Shown here piece by piece: positions 43,279 through 51,218 of a stretch of 64,000 bases of DNA (positions are counted from its first letter, which is position 1; each line of letters begins with the position of its first letter). The position numbers and the translations under genes were made by a program. This DNA comes from an uncultured Flavobacteriaceae bacterium (GTDB lineage Bacteria > Bacteroidota > Bacteroidia > Flavobacteriales > Flavobacteriaceae). The notes under the pieces are model-generated. The model was not told where the DNA came from and made no database searches. It saw nothing but the letters and a program-made list of their open reading frames with translations. Location of the stretch: NCBI GenBank assembly GCA_913043275.1, contig CAJWLL010000003.1, positions 62,001 through 126,000 of the forward strand, in the 5' to 3' direction.

Positions 43279-45585
43279 ATGAACATTATCAAATTCAGGT
43301 TTTTCTTTCTTTCTTTTTTGTTATTTCAGCTTCCTTTTAACGCGCAAACATCTGCTGACTCTCTTTCTACTCGTGGGCATTCCAATAATAATAAATTCAA
43401 GCAGCTAAAAGACGAGTTAGCCACTCCCAACAGTTTTAGAACTGCTTCTGGCGCTCCCGGTAGAGACTATTATCAACAAAAGGTAGATTACGTCATGGAT
43501 ATAGAGTTGGATGACGAAAACAAAAAAATATACGGTGAGGAAGAAATTACTTATCTCAACAATTCTCCAGACGATTTGAGTTATTTGTGGATTCAGTTGG
43601 ATCAAAACATACGAAAAAAAGATGCTCCGGCCTTGGAAAAAAATGGTGAAGGTGCGGAACCCATTCTTCGCGTAGAAACTTTTGTTAACACTTTTTTTAA
43701 AGAGCCTTTTGATGGGGGCTTTAATATCGATTGGGTAAAGGACTCCAATGGATCCCCAATAAAACACACCATTAACATGACCATGATGCGGTTAGATTTA
43801 CCCCAACCATTAAAAAGTGGAGACCAATTTAAATTTTCAATTAAGTGGTGGTACAACATTAACAACCATATAGAAAATCGTGCTCGTTCGGGATATGAGT
43901 ATTTTCCGAAAGATGATAATCGTACCTATGTAATCGCTCAATTTTTTCCTAGATTAGCCGTTTACAACGATGTTGAGGGATGGCAAAACCATCAGTTTTG
44001 GGGTAATGGTGAGTTTGCACTTAATTTCGGAGACTATACCGTAAGGTTGACCGTTCCAGCCGATCACGTGGTCGAGGCTACTGGTCAGTTGCAAAATCCA
44101 AAAGATGTCCTCTCACGTGAAGAACTCAAAAGGTATCGTCAAGCCCAAACTTCTTTTGACAAACCGGTAATTATTGTTAGTGAGGAGGTAGCCATAGAGC
44201 GAGAAAAAAGCTTTTCAAAAAAGAAAAAAATATGGGAATTCAAAGCGCAAAACGTCCGGGATTTTGGATTTGCGACTTCCAGAAAATTCATTTGGGAGAT
44301 GATGGCTGTCAAATTGGGAGGGAAGAACGTGATGGCAGTATCCCTCTATCCTAAAGAAGGAAATCCCCTTTGGGAAGAGTATTCCACCAAAGCGGTTGTT
44401 CAAACCCTAAAAACCTATTCCCATCATACTTTTGATTACCCCTATCCAAAGGCGGTATCTGTTCATGCCAAAAACCAAGGGATGGAGTATCCCATGATTT
44501 GTTGGAATTACGGACGTCCCGATCAAGACGGATCCTATTCAGACGCTGTAAAATTTGGTATGATCAGTGTCATCATCCATGAAATTGGACATAATTTTTT
44601 CCCGATGATCGTCAATTCTGATGAAAGGCAATGGGGTTGGATGGACGAAGGACTTGATACATTTATGCAGTACCTCGCAGAGCAGGAGTTTGGCAAGCCC
44701 CATCCCGCCTCTATAGAGAGCTTGGAAAAATACCCTTCCAGAAGAGGTGAACCTAAAGCCATTGTAAATTATATGTCGGGGGATCAGAGCTTTATCGCAC
44801 CCATCATGTCCAATCCCGAAAATGTTTATCAATTGGGGCCTAACGCCTATGGAAAACCTGCTACTGCACTCAATATTTTGAGAGAAACCGTTATGGGTAG
44901 AAACTTGTTTGATCATGCTTTTAAAACTTACGCCCAAAGATGGATGTTCAAACATCCTACTCCTGCAGATTTTTTTAGAACAATGGAGGATGCTTCTGCA
45001 GTAGACTTAGATTGGTTTTGGAGAGGGTGGTTTTATACTACAGACTTTGTAGATATTGGTGTAAAGGGGGTTAAACAATTTTTTGTTTCCGATCAACCAA
45101 GCAAAGAAGTTTTGGAAATGCTCAGAAATTATGGCATGACTCAGGCTGATTTGCCTCCGGTAGTTTATACAATGGTAGAAGATAACGAAGACTTCAAGTC
45201 GGATTACAAATCTGGAACCCCTGTCGACCACTCCCAGGCTCTGAAATCATATATAGATCAAAATTCTAGTGATTCTAAATCATTAATAAAGATTCCCAAA
45301 AATTTTTATGAAATTACTTTCGAAAAACCTGGAGGCCTAGTAATGCCTCTTATTGTAGACTTTACTTATTCTGATGGTTCTTCAGAACGTGTTAACTACC
45401 CGGTTCAGGTATGGCGAAAAAATGACAATGAAATGAAAAAGGTTATCGCAACGGACAAGGAAATCATCAGGATCGAGGTTGATCCCGATAAAGAGACCGC
45501 TGACATAGATCATTCTAATAATAGTTGGCCTAAAATCGAAGAAATGTCCGAATTTGATCAATTTAAAGCCAAGATGAAAGATTAA
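43279..45585 (+). CDS. M1-family zinc aminopeptidase, secreted
   Basis: A 768-residue secreted metallopeptidase. The signal peptide (FRFFFLSFLLFQLPFNAQ) is followed by an M1-like N-terminal beta domain. The zinc site is HEIGH (434-438) with Glu457 exactly 19 residues later (WMDEGLDTF); NQGMEYP corresponds to the GAMEN motif. The C-terminal 200 residues are the usual Bacteroidota extension. It would trim peptides outside the cytoplasm. Two small secreted proteins precede it. Confidence 0.9.
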   Translation: MNIIKFRFFFLSFLLFQLPFNAQTSADSLSTRGHSNNNKFKQLKDELATPNSFRTASGAPGRDYYQQKVDYVMDIELDDENKKIYGEEEITYLNNSPDDLSYLWIQLDQNIRKKDAPALEKNGEGAEPILRVETFVNTFFKEPFDGGFNIDWVKDSNGSPIKHTINMTMMRLDLPQPLKSGDQFKFSIKWWYNINNHIENRARSGYEYFPKDDNRTYVIAQFFPRLAVYNDVEGWQNHQFWGNGEFALNFGDYTVRLTVPADHVVEATGQLQNPKDVLSREELKRYRQAQTSFDKPVIIVSEEVAIEREKSFSKKKKIWEFKAQNVRDFGFATSRKFIWEMMAVKLGGKNVMAVSLYPKEGNPLWEEYSTKAVVQTLKTYSHHTFDYPYPKAVSVHAKNQGMEYPMICWNYGRPDQDGSYSDAVKFGMISVIIHEIGHNFFPMIVNSDERQWGWMDEGLDTFMQYLAEQEFGKPHPASIESLEKYPSRRGEPKAIVNYMSGDQSFIAPIMSNPENVYQLGPNAYGKPATALNILRETVMGRNLFDHAFKTYAQRWMFKHPTPADFFRTMEDASAVDLDWFWRGWFYTTDFVDIGVKGVKQFFVSDQPSKEVLEMLRNYGMTQADLPPVVYTMVEDNEDFKSDYKSGTPVDHSQALKSYIDQNSSDSKSLIKIPKNFYEITFEKPGGLVMPLIVDFTYSDGSSERVNYPVQVWRKNDNEMKKVIATDKEIIRIEVDPDKETADIDHSNNSWPKIEEMSEFDQFKAKMKD

Positions 45586-45654
45586 TAGTTTTTATTGAGG
45601 AGGACTATGATTTGATTTCGATTTTACATACGTTATCAGTTACTTTCCATTTTA

Positions 45655-45662
45655 TATCTTTG
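45655..45662 (+). promoter_or_regulatory. -7 box upstream of tatA
   Basis: TATCTTTG matches TAnnTTTG and ends 14 nt before the tatA ATG. No exact TTG at -33. Confidence 0.42.
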
Positions 45663-45676
45663 TCAAAAAATAACCC

Positions 45677-45949
45677 ATGTTTCTTTTTATCAGTGGTGCT
45701 GAAATTGTTTTTATATTCTTTATCGTACTGCTTATTTTTGGCGCAGATAAGATTCCTTCTATTGCAAAAAAATTGGCCAAGGGGGTTAATCAGGTGAGGA
45801 GTGCTACAAATGAAATTAAAACAGAAATACAAAAATCTGTAGATAAAAATAATCCTGCAGGTGCGGTAGGCAAAGAATTGAAAAACCAAGTCGATAAGGT
45901 CAAGGAAGATTTTGATGAGTTGACGGACTCCATTAAAAGAGACCTTTAG
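45677..45949 (+). CDS. tatA: Sec-independent translocase subunit TatA/TatE
   Basis: A 90-residue protein with one N-terminal membrane helix (about 6-20), the FGADKIPSIAKKLAKG hinge and amphipathic helix, and a charged C-terminal tail. This is the TatA/TatB architecture; the length and tail fit TatA/E. It forms the pore part of the twin-arginine export system; no tatC is in the window. The stop overlaps the convergent methyltransferase stop by 4 nt (TTAG). Confidence 0.88.
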   Translation: MFLFISGAEIVFIFFIVLLIFGADKIPSIAKKLAKGVNQVRSATNEIKTEIQKSVDKNNPAGAVGKELKNQVDKVKEDFDELTDSIKRDL

Positions 45950-46590
45950 ACTTTTCGACAAATCATCAGACCGTCCCTTATTGGAAGCAGTAATGTTTCT
46001 ACTTTTTTTTCAGCCTTAACTTTATCGTTAAAACTTTTCAGCCCCAAGGTTTCGGCATCATTATCAGGAATATTTTTATGGAGTACTTTCCTGCTCCATA
46101 AAACATTATCGGCAATGATTATTCCCCCGGGGTTTAATTTAGGAAGGATGAGATCAAAATAATGACTGTAGTTAGTTTTGTCCGCATCAATAAAAACTAA
46201 ATCAAAATTAAAATCAAGTTTCGGAATGATTTTTTTTGCGTCTCCTTGATGTGAGAAGATTTGATTTCTATAAATGCTCTTATTAAAATATTTTTTGTAA
46301 AAATCAAATAATTCCTCGTTGATTTCTATGGTATGGATGGCACCATTTTTTATCAAGCCTTCGGCCAAACAAAGTGTTGCATAGCCAGTATAAGTGCCTA
46401 CTTCAAGTATATTTTCGGGTTGAGTCAAATGAGACAAAAAACTTAAAAACCTTCCTTGGAATGGACCGCTGATCATTCTGGGTTTTAATATTTTTTGATG
46501 AGTTTCTTTATGAAGTTTTTTTAGCAATTCAGATTCATCCTGAGTGTGGCTTTCAGCATATTGCATTATGTCATCATCGATAAAGTACAT
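45946..46590 (-). CDS. Class I O-methyltransferase (catechol-type)
   Basis: A 214-residue Methyltransf_3 protein. LEVGTYTGYATLCLAEGL is the SAM motif, VFIDADKTNY holds the metal-binding aspartate and IIADNVLWSRKVL the DN motif. A frame extends to 46632, but MYFIDDDIMQYAESHT (ATG 46590) is the usual start and lies just one base after the stop of the upstream gene. Possible substrates are catechols or similar; none can be named. Confidence 0.88.
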   Translation of the reverse strand: MYFIDDDIMQYAESHTQDESELLKKLHKETHQKILKPRMISGPFQGRFLSFLSHLTQPENILEVGTYTGYATLCLAEGLIKNGAIHTIEINEELFDFYKKYFNKSIYRNQIFSHQGDAKKIIPKLDFNFDLVFIDADKTNYSHYFDLILPKLNPGGIIIADNVLWSRKVLHKNIPDNDAETLGLKSFNDKVKAEKKVETLLLPIRDGLMICRKV

Positions 46591-46591
46591 C

Positions 46592-47449
46592 TCAGCTTTT
46601 AGCTTTTCTTCTGATTTCATTAGGTCGAGCATACTCCAATCTTTTCTTTAACTTCGGAAGGGCATATCCATCAAGCCCATTTATGGCGACCACTTCTCCC
46701 GATTCTAATTTCACCCAGCCATCTTTTTGGAGAAGCTCATCTTCTACAAAAATATGTTCTATTACCGCTATGATCAATACACAACCGTTTTCTTTGATTT
46801 CGTATTCATTCAAATAACTACATCCCAAAGCAATTGGGGAGCCTTTAACAAAAGGAGCATGCCAATCAACCCTATATTCTGGTTCTAACAATGTTTGATC
46901 AAACTCTGAAATATTTTCATCATATTTTGCACTGCTGTGGTGGGCTTGTTCAACCTGATTTAATGTCACGTTGTTTACAGTAAAGACTTTATTTTCTTTT
47001 ATATTATTGTATGTGTCACTTGCGACAATATTGGGGCGTAAGGTAAAGTGAATTAAAGCTGGATTGCTCCCCAAATGAGTGATGGAACTAAAAATAGCTA
47101 CATTTTCTTTTCCTAAGCTGGATTTTGTGCCGATCATATTGGCTGACTTGTAGCCAGTAATACTATTGATCAGATTGATACGATACAGTTTTGAGAACCC
47201 TTGGATTTCATCGATATCGAAATGCTGCATTTTCAGTTCGGATGAATCGGATTGTTTGTCGAAGTAAAATATGGCTGCCAATAAACCCATTACTATTACA
47301 ACCAAACTTACAATAAAAATGTAATGATCCTCAATCGCATTTGTAGATAAAAAGTCATCTTGGATTACTTTTTGGTCAACAAATCGTATGAAAAGACCCA
47401 ATGGAATCAGTAGAACTATAAATCTAAATTTTTTGAATTTTTCTTTCAT
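46592..47449 (-). CDS. Flavin-reductase-like FMN-binding protein with an N-terminal membrane extension
   Basis: A 285-residue frame. Residues about 74-285 match the flavobacterial flavin reductase (FMN-binding split barrel): YRINLINSITGYKSANMIGT, NPALIHFTLRP, AHHSSAKYDENISEFDQT, WHAPFVKGSPIALG and INGLDGYALPKLKKRLEY. The first 73 residues hold two hydrophobic segments (about 10-22 and 42-62) not expected in this family. An internal ATG at residue 74 (MQHFDIDEIQGF) coincides with the usual family start, so either this is a fusion with a small membrane protein or two products arise. It is tightly linked to the downstream O-methyltransferase. Confidence 0.78.
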   Translation of the reverse strand: MKEKFKKFRFIVLLIPLGLFIRFVDQKVIQDDFLSTNAIEDHYIFIVSLVVIVMGLLAAIFYFDKQSDSSELKMQHFDIDEIQGFSKLYRINLINSITGYKSANMIGTKSSLGKENVAIFSSITHLGSNPALIHFTLRPNIVASDTYNNIKENKVFTVNNVTLNQVEQAHHSSAKYDENISEFDQTLLEPEYRVDWHAPFVKGSPIALGCSYLNEYEIKENGCVLIIAVIEHIFVEDELLQKDGWVKLESGEVVAINGLDGYALPKLKKRLEYARPNEIRRKAKS

Positions 47450-47511
47450 AATTAGTTTTTAAGGGGTCGAGTATTAAAAATATAAAATCCAAGAAATAGT
47501 CTTAAATGCAT

Positions 47512-47528
47512 TAGCCACCTGGTGGCTA
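47512..47528. repeat. Short perfect hairpin
   Basis: TAGCCACC and GGTGGCTA flank a single T, giving a GC-rich hairpin in AT-rich DNA between two minus-strand genes. There is no T-run on either side, so it is not a standard intrinsic terminator; it might stabilise an mRNA end. Confidence 0.45.
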
Positions 47529-47578
47529 TCAATTAGTATTTGTTTCCTCAATTTAGATATTTTAACTTGAATCCTTTT

Positions 47579-48139
47579 TTAATTACTTTTTCTAATACCC
47601 CATTTTTGACGATAAGAAAATTTTTCCTCACAAATTTGAAGGCTTAATTTACGAATTAAATGAACTGGATTTCCACCACCACCTTCTCTAAAGCTCTCCG
47701 ATGCAGTTAAGCATAAATTTAAATCACTTAACGGTTGAATTTTTCCGTCATTTTGAAGAGTAAATTTTTGTTTATTTTTTTTATTACAGGTGTTTAATAT
47801 TAAGCTTGATGATTCTTCAATTTTTTCGGCTTCCATACAAACCTTAAAATAAGGAATATAAAACTCATTCTCACTTATTTTAAATTTATCAAAACTCTGA
47901 TCCACAGAAATTTCTCCTTGATATGAATAACAAGAATGGGATTGGAGTCCTTTATTAACATCTGCATTGGTTTTATGGCCTTGTATATCTATACAATATC
48001 CTCTTGAATCATTCAATTTATTCAATAAATAAACTTCTACCGTTTCCAATTTAACAAGAGGTTGTCCAATAATAACTTCAGTATTATTACAGTAAATTAA
48101 TAAGCTAATTAAAGAAGATAAAATCAAAGTCCTTTTCAT
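47579..48139 (-). CDS. Ricin-B-lectin-like putative lipoprotein
   Basis: A 186-residue secreted protein; the N-terminus (MKRTLILSSLISLLIYCNN) resembles a lipoprotein signal with Cys17. The body looks like a ricin-type beta-trefoil: GYCIDIQGHKTNADVN with QSHSCYSY, then NKKNKQKFTLQNDGKI, NLCLTASES and a final RQKWGI (QxW motif). Beta-trefoil domains bind glycans, but no specificity can be inferred. It lies in the accessory region before the tRNA and has lower GC than nearby core genes. Confidence 0.6.
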   Translation of the reverse strand: MKRTLILSSLISLLIYCNNTEVIIGQPLVKLETVEVYLLNKLNDSRGYCIDIQGHKTNADVNKGLQSHSCYSYQGEISVDQSFDKFKISENEFYIPYFKVCMEAEKIEESSSLILNTCNKKNKQKFTLQNDGKIQPLSDLNLCLTASESFREGGGGNPVHLIRKLSLQICEEKFSYRQKWGIRKSN

Positions 48140-48317
48140 AATCTAACAAAGTTAAAAATATCACATGAGGTTCTTTGATAATAAGAATAGCAATTATTGA
48201 AAAAGATTTTTATAAATTCCTAAGATATTGACGATTATTAAAAGCAATAGTCTAAATATTAGCAATCTATTTATTTGTATTTCCATTATTCATATATTGT
48301 GATCTAGAAATATTCTA

Positions 48318-48662
48318 ATGAAAAAGCTACTTTTTATAATTAGCATTTTAATTTTTATAAAGGTTTCTTCTCAAACTGGATCTTATACATCCAGGGAAAT
48401 TGATAGTTTAGTAATTAGCGAGGGAGGATCACAATCATTAATGTCTATAAAATCTGAACAAAGACAAAAAGAGTGGCAGAAAATAAACCGAAATTATTTC
48501 TCAAGAGAAATAGCAAAGTATAAACTATTCAGAACAGATTTAATTGTTGAAGAATTGGATGGTAAAAAAAATTTTATTTTTACTCATACTCACTGTTGGA
48601 AAAGACCCCTTGGTTGTTCATATATAACTTCATCTAATAAGTTTATTGTTCATGAATGGTAG
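48318..48662 (+). CDS. Short secreted protein of unknown function
   Basis: A 114-residue frame with a clear signal peptide (KKLLFIISILIFIKVSSQ). The mature part is charged and ends with FTHTHCWKRPLGCSYIT, with two cysteines. I do not recognise a family. It stands alone with about 180 nt on each side; the signal peptide and codon pattern argue that it is real. Confidence 0.55.
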   Translation: MKKLLFIISILIFIKVSSQTGSYTSREIDSLVISEGGSQSLMSIKSEQRQKEWQKINRNYFSREIAKYKLFRTDLIVEELDGKKNFIFTHTHCWKRPLGCSYITSSNKFIVHEW

Positions 48663-48838
48663 TCTAAAATATTACTTAATTCAAGGTTCCTAAGAATGTC
48701 AGTTCATGCGATAAAACTACTTAAGTCTAAAAATATACTCAAGCCCTAAACAAAAATAATATCTAAAATTTTATAGGGTATTTTTATATTGATTGTTATT
48801 AACCGTAATTTAAAAAGCACTAGTAAAGTTATCAGGTA

Positions 48839-49183
48839 ATGGAATATATTTTTTCATATGGCACTTTGCAAAAAGATAATGTTCAATTAGATTCGTTCGG
48901 AAGATTATTGAATGGTAAAAAAGATCTAATAACTGGATATAAACTTAAAAAAATAGAAATTAAGGATTTAACTGTTATTAATTCTAGTAAAGAGAGATTT
49001 CATCCAATTCTTATTTTCTCTGGTGATCTTTCCGATGAAGTAAAAGGGACAGTTTATGAAATTTCCTCTGCCGAACTATTAAAAGCTGATGATTATGAAG
49101 TTGATGATTATAAAAGGGTAGAAACAATCTTAAAATCAGGTAAGAAATCTTGGGTTTATATTTCAAAATCTAAAAGTATTTAG
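48839..49183 (+). CDS. Gamma-glutamylcyclotransferase (AIG2-like) family protein
   Basis: A 114-residue protein that begins with the AIG2/GGCT signature YIFSYGTLQKD and has VKGTVYEISSAELLKADDYE near residues 74-93, where the conserved glutamate of the family lies (DDYE). KSWVYI ends the barrel. Members cyclise gamma-glutamyl compounds, but many short AIG2-like proteins have no known substrate. It sits about 150 nt before the tRNA-Val. Confidence 0.8.
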   Translation: MEYIFSYGTLQKDNVQLDSFGRLLNGKKDLITGYKLKKIEIKDLTVINSSKERFHPILIFSGDLSDEVKGTVYEISSAELLKADDYEVDDYKRVETILKSGKKSWVYISKSKSI

Positions 49184-49335
49184 CGAGAGCAGCTTATATT
49201 GTATGATTTATTTTGAACTTATATGGTTCAATTAAAAATAAAATTTATTTAAAAGAACCTTATATTCGTAGGCATTAATATCCTAATGAATTTCAGAAGT
49301 GATTACAAATTAAAATAAATTGTCTTAAATACTAT

Positions 49336-49410
49336 GGGTGTTTAGCTCAGTTGGTTTAGAGCGCTACCTTGACAGGGTAGAAGTCACTGGTTCGAATCCA
49401 GTAACACCCA
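49336..49410 (+). tRNA. tRNA-Val (GAC)
   Basis: A complete 75-nt cloverleaf: acceptor GGGTGTT/AACACCC with discriminator A, D arm GCTC/GAGC, anticodon stem CTACC/GGTAG with loop TTGACAG (anticodon GAC) and T arm ACTGG-TTCGAAT-CCAGT. CCA is not encoded. The 3' end recurs at 51200 as part of a direct repeat. Confidence 0.96.
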
Positions 49411-49423
49411 CAAGGGTTTGCAA
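49405..49423 (+). repeat. Left copy of a 19-bp direct repeat (tRNA 3' end)
   Basis: CACCCACAAGGGTTTGCAA starts in the tRNA-Val acceptor stem and runs into the terminator. The identical sequence occurs at 51200-51218, about 1.8 kb downstream, like the att repeats left by elements that integrate at tRNA 3' ends. Confidence 0.7.
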
Positions 49424-49443
49424 GAAATTGTAAACCTTTTTTT
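49415..49443 (+). terminator. Terminator of tRNA-Val
   Basis: GGTTTGCAA and TTGTAAACC form a 9-bp stem with one G-T wobble and a GAAA tetraloop, followed by seven T. Confidence 0.85.
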
Positions 49444-49479
49444 ATGTCTTTACAAATTATATACGAATTCTAAAGAATT

Positions 49480-49840
49480 TTATAGTATCTGAACATTATG
49501 TTCTTTTTCATATGCTTCAACCTTTTCTAATCTTTCTTTTTCATCTACTAATGTAACTATTTGTATTTGGTCAAATATTGGTAACTCTAGTGTATCATCA
49601 CTAATAGTCTTGTGAGTGTACTTTGGAACTGCATAGGGGAGTAGCTTTATAATAAACTCCAACCTTTCTTTGTTATTTGATAGACTTCGCCTGTAGCTTT
49701 ATTAAGGAGCCATCCTTTAATCTGTTGTGCTTGAGATGCTCGTAAATTTGTAATTTCCCAAACTATACTATCGCTATACTATCACCATGGATATCACCAT
49801 GGGTATCACCCTTTCTCTTTTTCGTATTTTTTGTATGGAG
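49480..49840 (-). pseudogene. Frameshifted minus-strand gene remnant in the tRNA islet
   Basis: Minus-strand fragments in different frames line up as one decayed gene: KKRKGDTHGDIHGDSI, then VWEITNLRASQAQQIKGWLL with NKATGEVYQIT, then KERLEFIIKLLPYAVPKYTH to the stop at 49480. An imperfect 11-bp tandem duplication (49762-49783) explains the first frame change; another change lies near 49665. The GD(T/I)H repeats come from 12-bp tandem repeats near 49783-49811. The C-terminal part recalls small phage-type proteins, but I cannot name a family. No intact integrase is nearby. Confidence 0.5.
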
Positions 49841-49948
49841 TTTTTGTTAAAATGGTATCTCTGAGTTACTGTTTTTGTGGAGTTGACAAATCGTTCAATT
49901 GGCTTCAAAAATAGGCTGTTGTGAGCATAAAAATTAGTGTATGAGAAG

Positions 49949-49956
49949 TATCTTTG
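49949..49956 (+). promoter_or_regulatory. -7 box upstream of the ankyrin-like gene
   Basis: TATCTTTG matches TAnnTTTG and ends 17 nt before the ATG at 49974. It lies inside the longer version of that frame (start 49941), which supports the later start. It may also mark the right edge of the islet's remnant gene. Confidence 0.42.
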
Positions 49957-49973
49957 CACCAAATTTAAACCCT

Positions 49974-50288
49974 ATGATTACCTTATTTTTATTTATGTTA
50001 TTCGCTTCTCCGGAGGAGAGGATGGTAGATGCTATTGCTTCGGAAGACTATCAGTTTGTTGAGTCTGTTCTCAAAAGTAAACGAGTAAAACCTACTGCTC
50101 TGGTGTATGGCAAACCTTTAATCATTCACGCAGTCATTCACAACAAGCCAGAGATGGTGTTGCTTTTGGCTGAGTATGGTGCAATGAGAGTTGATCCCTT
50201 GTGTAAAGACGGAAAGGATGTCTTTGATTATGCACAAGAGTATGGGTCTACTCTTGCTTTGGCTCAAATCATTGTGATAAGGGCATAA
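49974..50288 (+). CDS. Small secreted ankyrin-like protein
   Basis: A 104-residue protein from ATG 49974, chosen because a promoter-like TATCTTTG lies just upstream and because it gives a short signal sequence (MITLFLFMLFASPEE). The rest fits two or three ankyrin-like repeats: MVDAIASEDYQFVESVLKSK, GKPLIIHAVIHNKPEMVLLL and DGKDVFDYAQEYGSTLAL. Such proteins bind other proteins; the partner is unknown. It is followed directly by an inverted repeat. Confidence 0.65.
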   Translation: MITLFLFMLFASPEERMVDAIASEDYQFVESVLKSKRVKPTALVYGKPLIIHAVIHNKPEMVLLLAEYGAMRVDPLCKDGKDVFDYAQEYGSTLALAQIIVIRA

Positions 50289-50313
50289 AAAAAGGGGATG
50301 CAAAGCACCCCCT
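50289..50313 (-). terminator. Minus-strand terminator-like hairpin after the ankyrin gene
   Basis: Read on the minus strand, GGGGTGC and GCATCCCC pair (one bulged A) around TTT and are followed by seven T. No protein gene on the minus strand leads into it, so it could end a small RNA lying at 50314-50400, or serve the plus gene as a stem. Confidence 0.55.
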
Positions 50314-50413
50314 GATTATAATGTGTCGCGCACGACAGAAATTACGATGGCTAACTGGACACCGTTCTTTTTCTCCTATGTTGACTTTGGCCCTCCCTCG
50401 GGAGGTTTTTTTT
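50314..50413. ncRNA. Candidate small RNA region between two terminators
   Basis: About 100 nt of relatively GC-rich DNA in an AT-rich neighbourhood. It contains a small hairpin (TGTCG-CGCA-CGACA) and is bounded by a minus-oriented terminator on the left and a plus-oriented one on the right. A 38-codon plus-strand frame from the ATG near 50321 also crosses it but does not look like a protein. Strand and identity cannot be decided from sequence. Confidence 0.3.
50392..50413 (+). terminator. Intrinsic terminator before the M23 gene
   Basis: CCTCC and GGAGG pair around CTCG and are followed by eight T (50406-50413). It separates the preceding short region from the M23 peptidase gene. Confidence 0.75.
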
Positions 50414-50477
50414 GCACTTATTCATACTATTGAATGAAAGTTAACATGTGTAACATTTATTTTTATCTTGTAGTGAT

Positions 50478-51164
50478 ATGAAAAAGCTAATACTTCTTTT
50501 ACTAATATACCTTTCTTTTTCTTGCTCCTCAGATAAAATTAATGATGAAGAAATTATCTGCACTGACTCACAGTTGGGTGTAAATTGCCCTGATACTGAT
50601 TATATTAAAAACTCGGACTCTCAATATGTTCTGCCCTGGGAAATTGGAAAAATTTTCAAAGTAGGTCAAGGTAATTGTACCGATGGTTCGCATAGTTTAG
50701 GTCAAGTTCAATACGCTTATGATATAGACATGCCAATAGGGACTAATATTGTTGCGATTAGGTCAGGAATAGTTGTCAAGGTCATTGAAAAATTTAAAGA
50801 TTTAGAAATTGGAACCGTTGGTGCTATTGATGAAGCGAATGTTATTCATATCAAGCATGAGGATGGAACTGAAGCTCAATATCTTCACTTAACTTATAAT
50901 GGGGCACTAAAAAATGAAGGTGATAATGTTAATCAAGGTGAAGTAATTGCCTTAAGTGGAAATACGGGAAAATCAACTGGGCCTCATCTCCATTTTCACG
51001 TAATGCAAGCATTAAATGAATGTGAGGATACTGATCCTCGTGAAAATTATACTTGGTATTCTTGTAATTCAATTCCTCTTACTTTTAAAAACACATCAGA
51101 ACATTGTTATGGTCTTCTTGAAAAAGATTTAAAGTCTGAGGGCTATACCGCAGAATCATATTAA
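50478..51164 (+). CDS. M23-family (LytM) metallopeptidase lipoprotein
   Basis: A 228-residue lipoprotein with signal MKKLILLLLIYLSFSCSS (Cys16). The peptidase domain spans about 65-180: YAYDIDMPIGTNIVAIRSG in part, then HIKHEDGTEAQYLHLTY, GEVIALSGNTGKSTGPHLHF. The HLHFHV motif and the DxDMPxGT segment are the zinc-binding parts of the M23 fold. The first zinc ligand is less obvious than in standard endopeptidases, so activity is uncertain. It lies inside the tRNA-flanked islet, just before the right repeat. Confidence 0.82.
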   Translation: MKKLILLLLIYLSFSCSSDKINDEEIICTDSQLGVNCPDTDYIKNSDSQYVLPWEIGKIFKVGQGNCTDGSHSLGQVQYAYDIDMPIGTNIVAIRSGIVVKVIEKFKDLEIGTVGAIDEANVIHIKHEDGTEAQYLHLTYNGALKNEGDNVNQGEVIALSGNTGKSTGPHLHFHVMQALNECEDTDPRENYTWYSCNSIPLTFKNTSEHCYGLLEKDLKSEGYTAESY

Positions 51165-51188
51165 CTATAATTATAGATGACAAGCTGG

Positions 51189-51205
51189 GAATCCCTCAGC
51201 ACCCA
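51189..51205 (+). pseudogene. 3' stub of a tRNA gene
   Basis: GAATCCCTCAGCACCCA corresponds to the end of a T loop, the 3' T-stem strand, an acceptor 3' strand (AGCACCC) and discriminator A. No matching 5' half precedes it: the upstream DNA is the end of the M23 gene. Its T-stem differs from the tRNA-Val at 49336, so it derives from another tRNA. Confidence 0.6.
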
Positions 51206-51218
51206 CAAGGGTTTGCAA
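51200..51218 (+). repeat. Right copy of the 19-bp direct repeat
   Basis: CACCCACAAGGGTTTGCAA, identical to 49405-49423. Similarity continues imperfectly for about 15 nt (AATTGTAA and a T-run). Confidence 0.7.

Noticed and set aside
47512-47528. Hairpin as an intrinsic terminator
   Set aside because: No T-run follows on either strand.
51189-51205. A second functional tRNA near 51.2 kb
   Set aside because: Only the 3' T-arm and acceptor strand are present; no 5' acceptor, D arm or anticodon arm precedes it.
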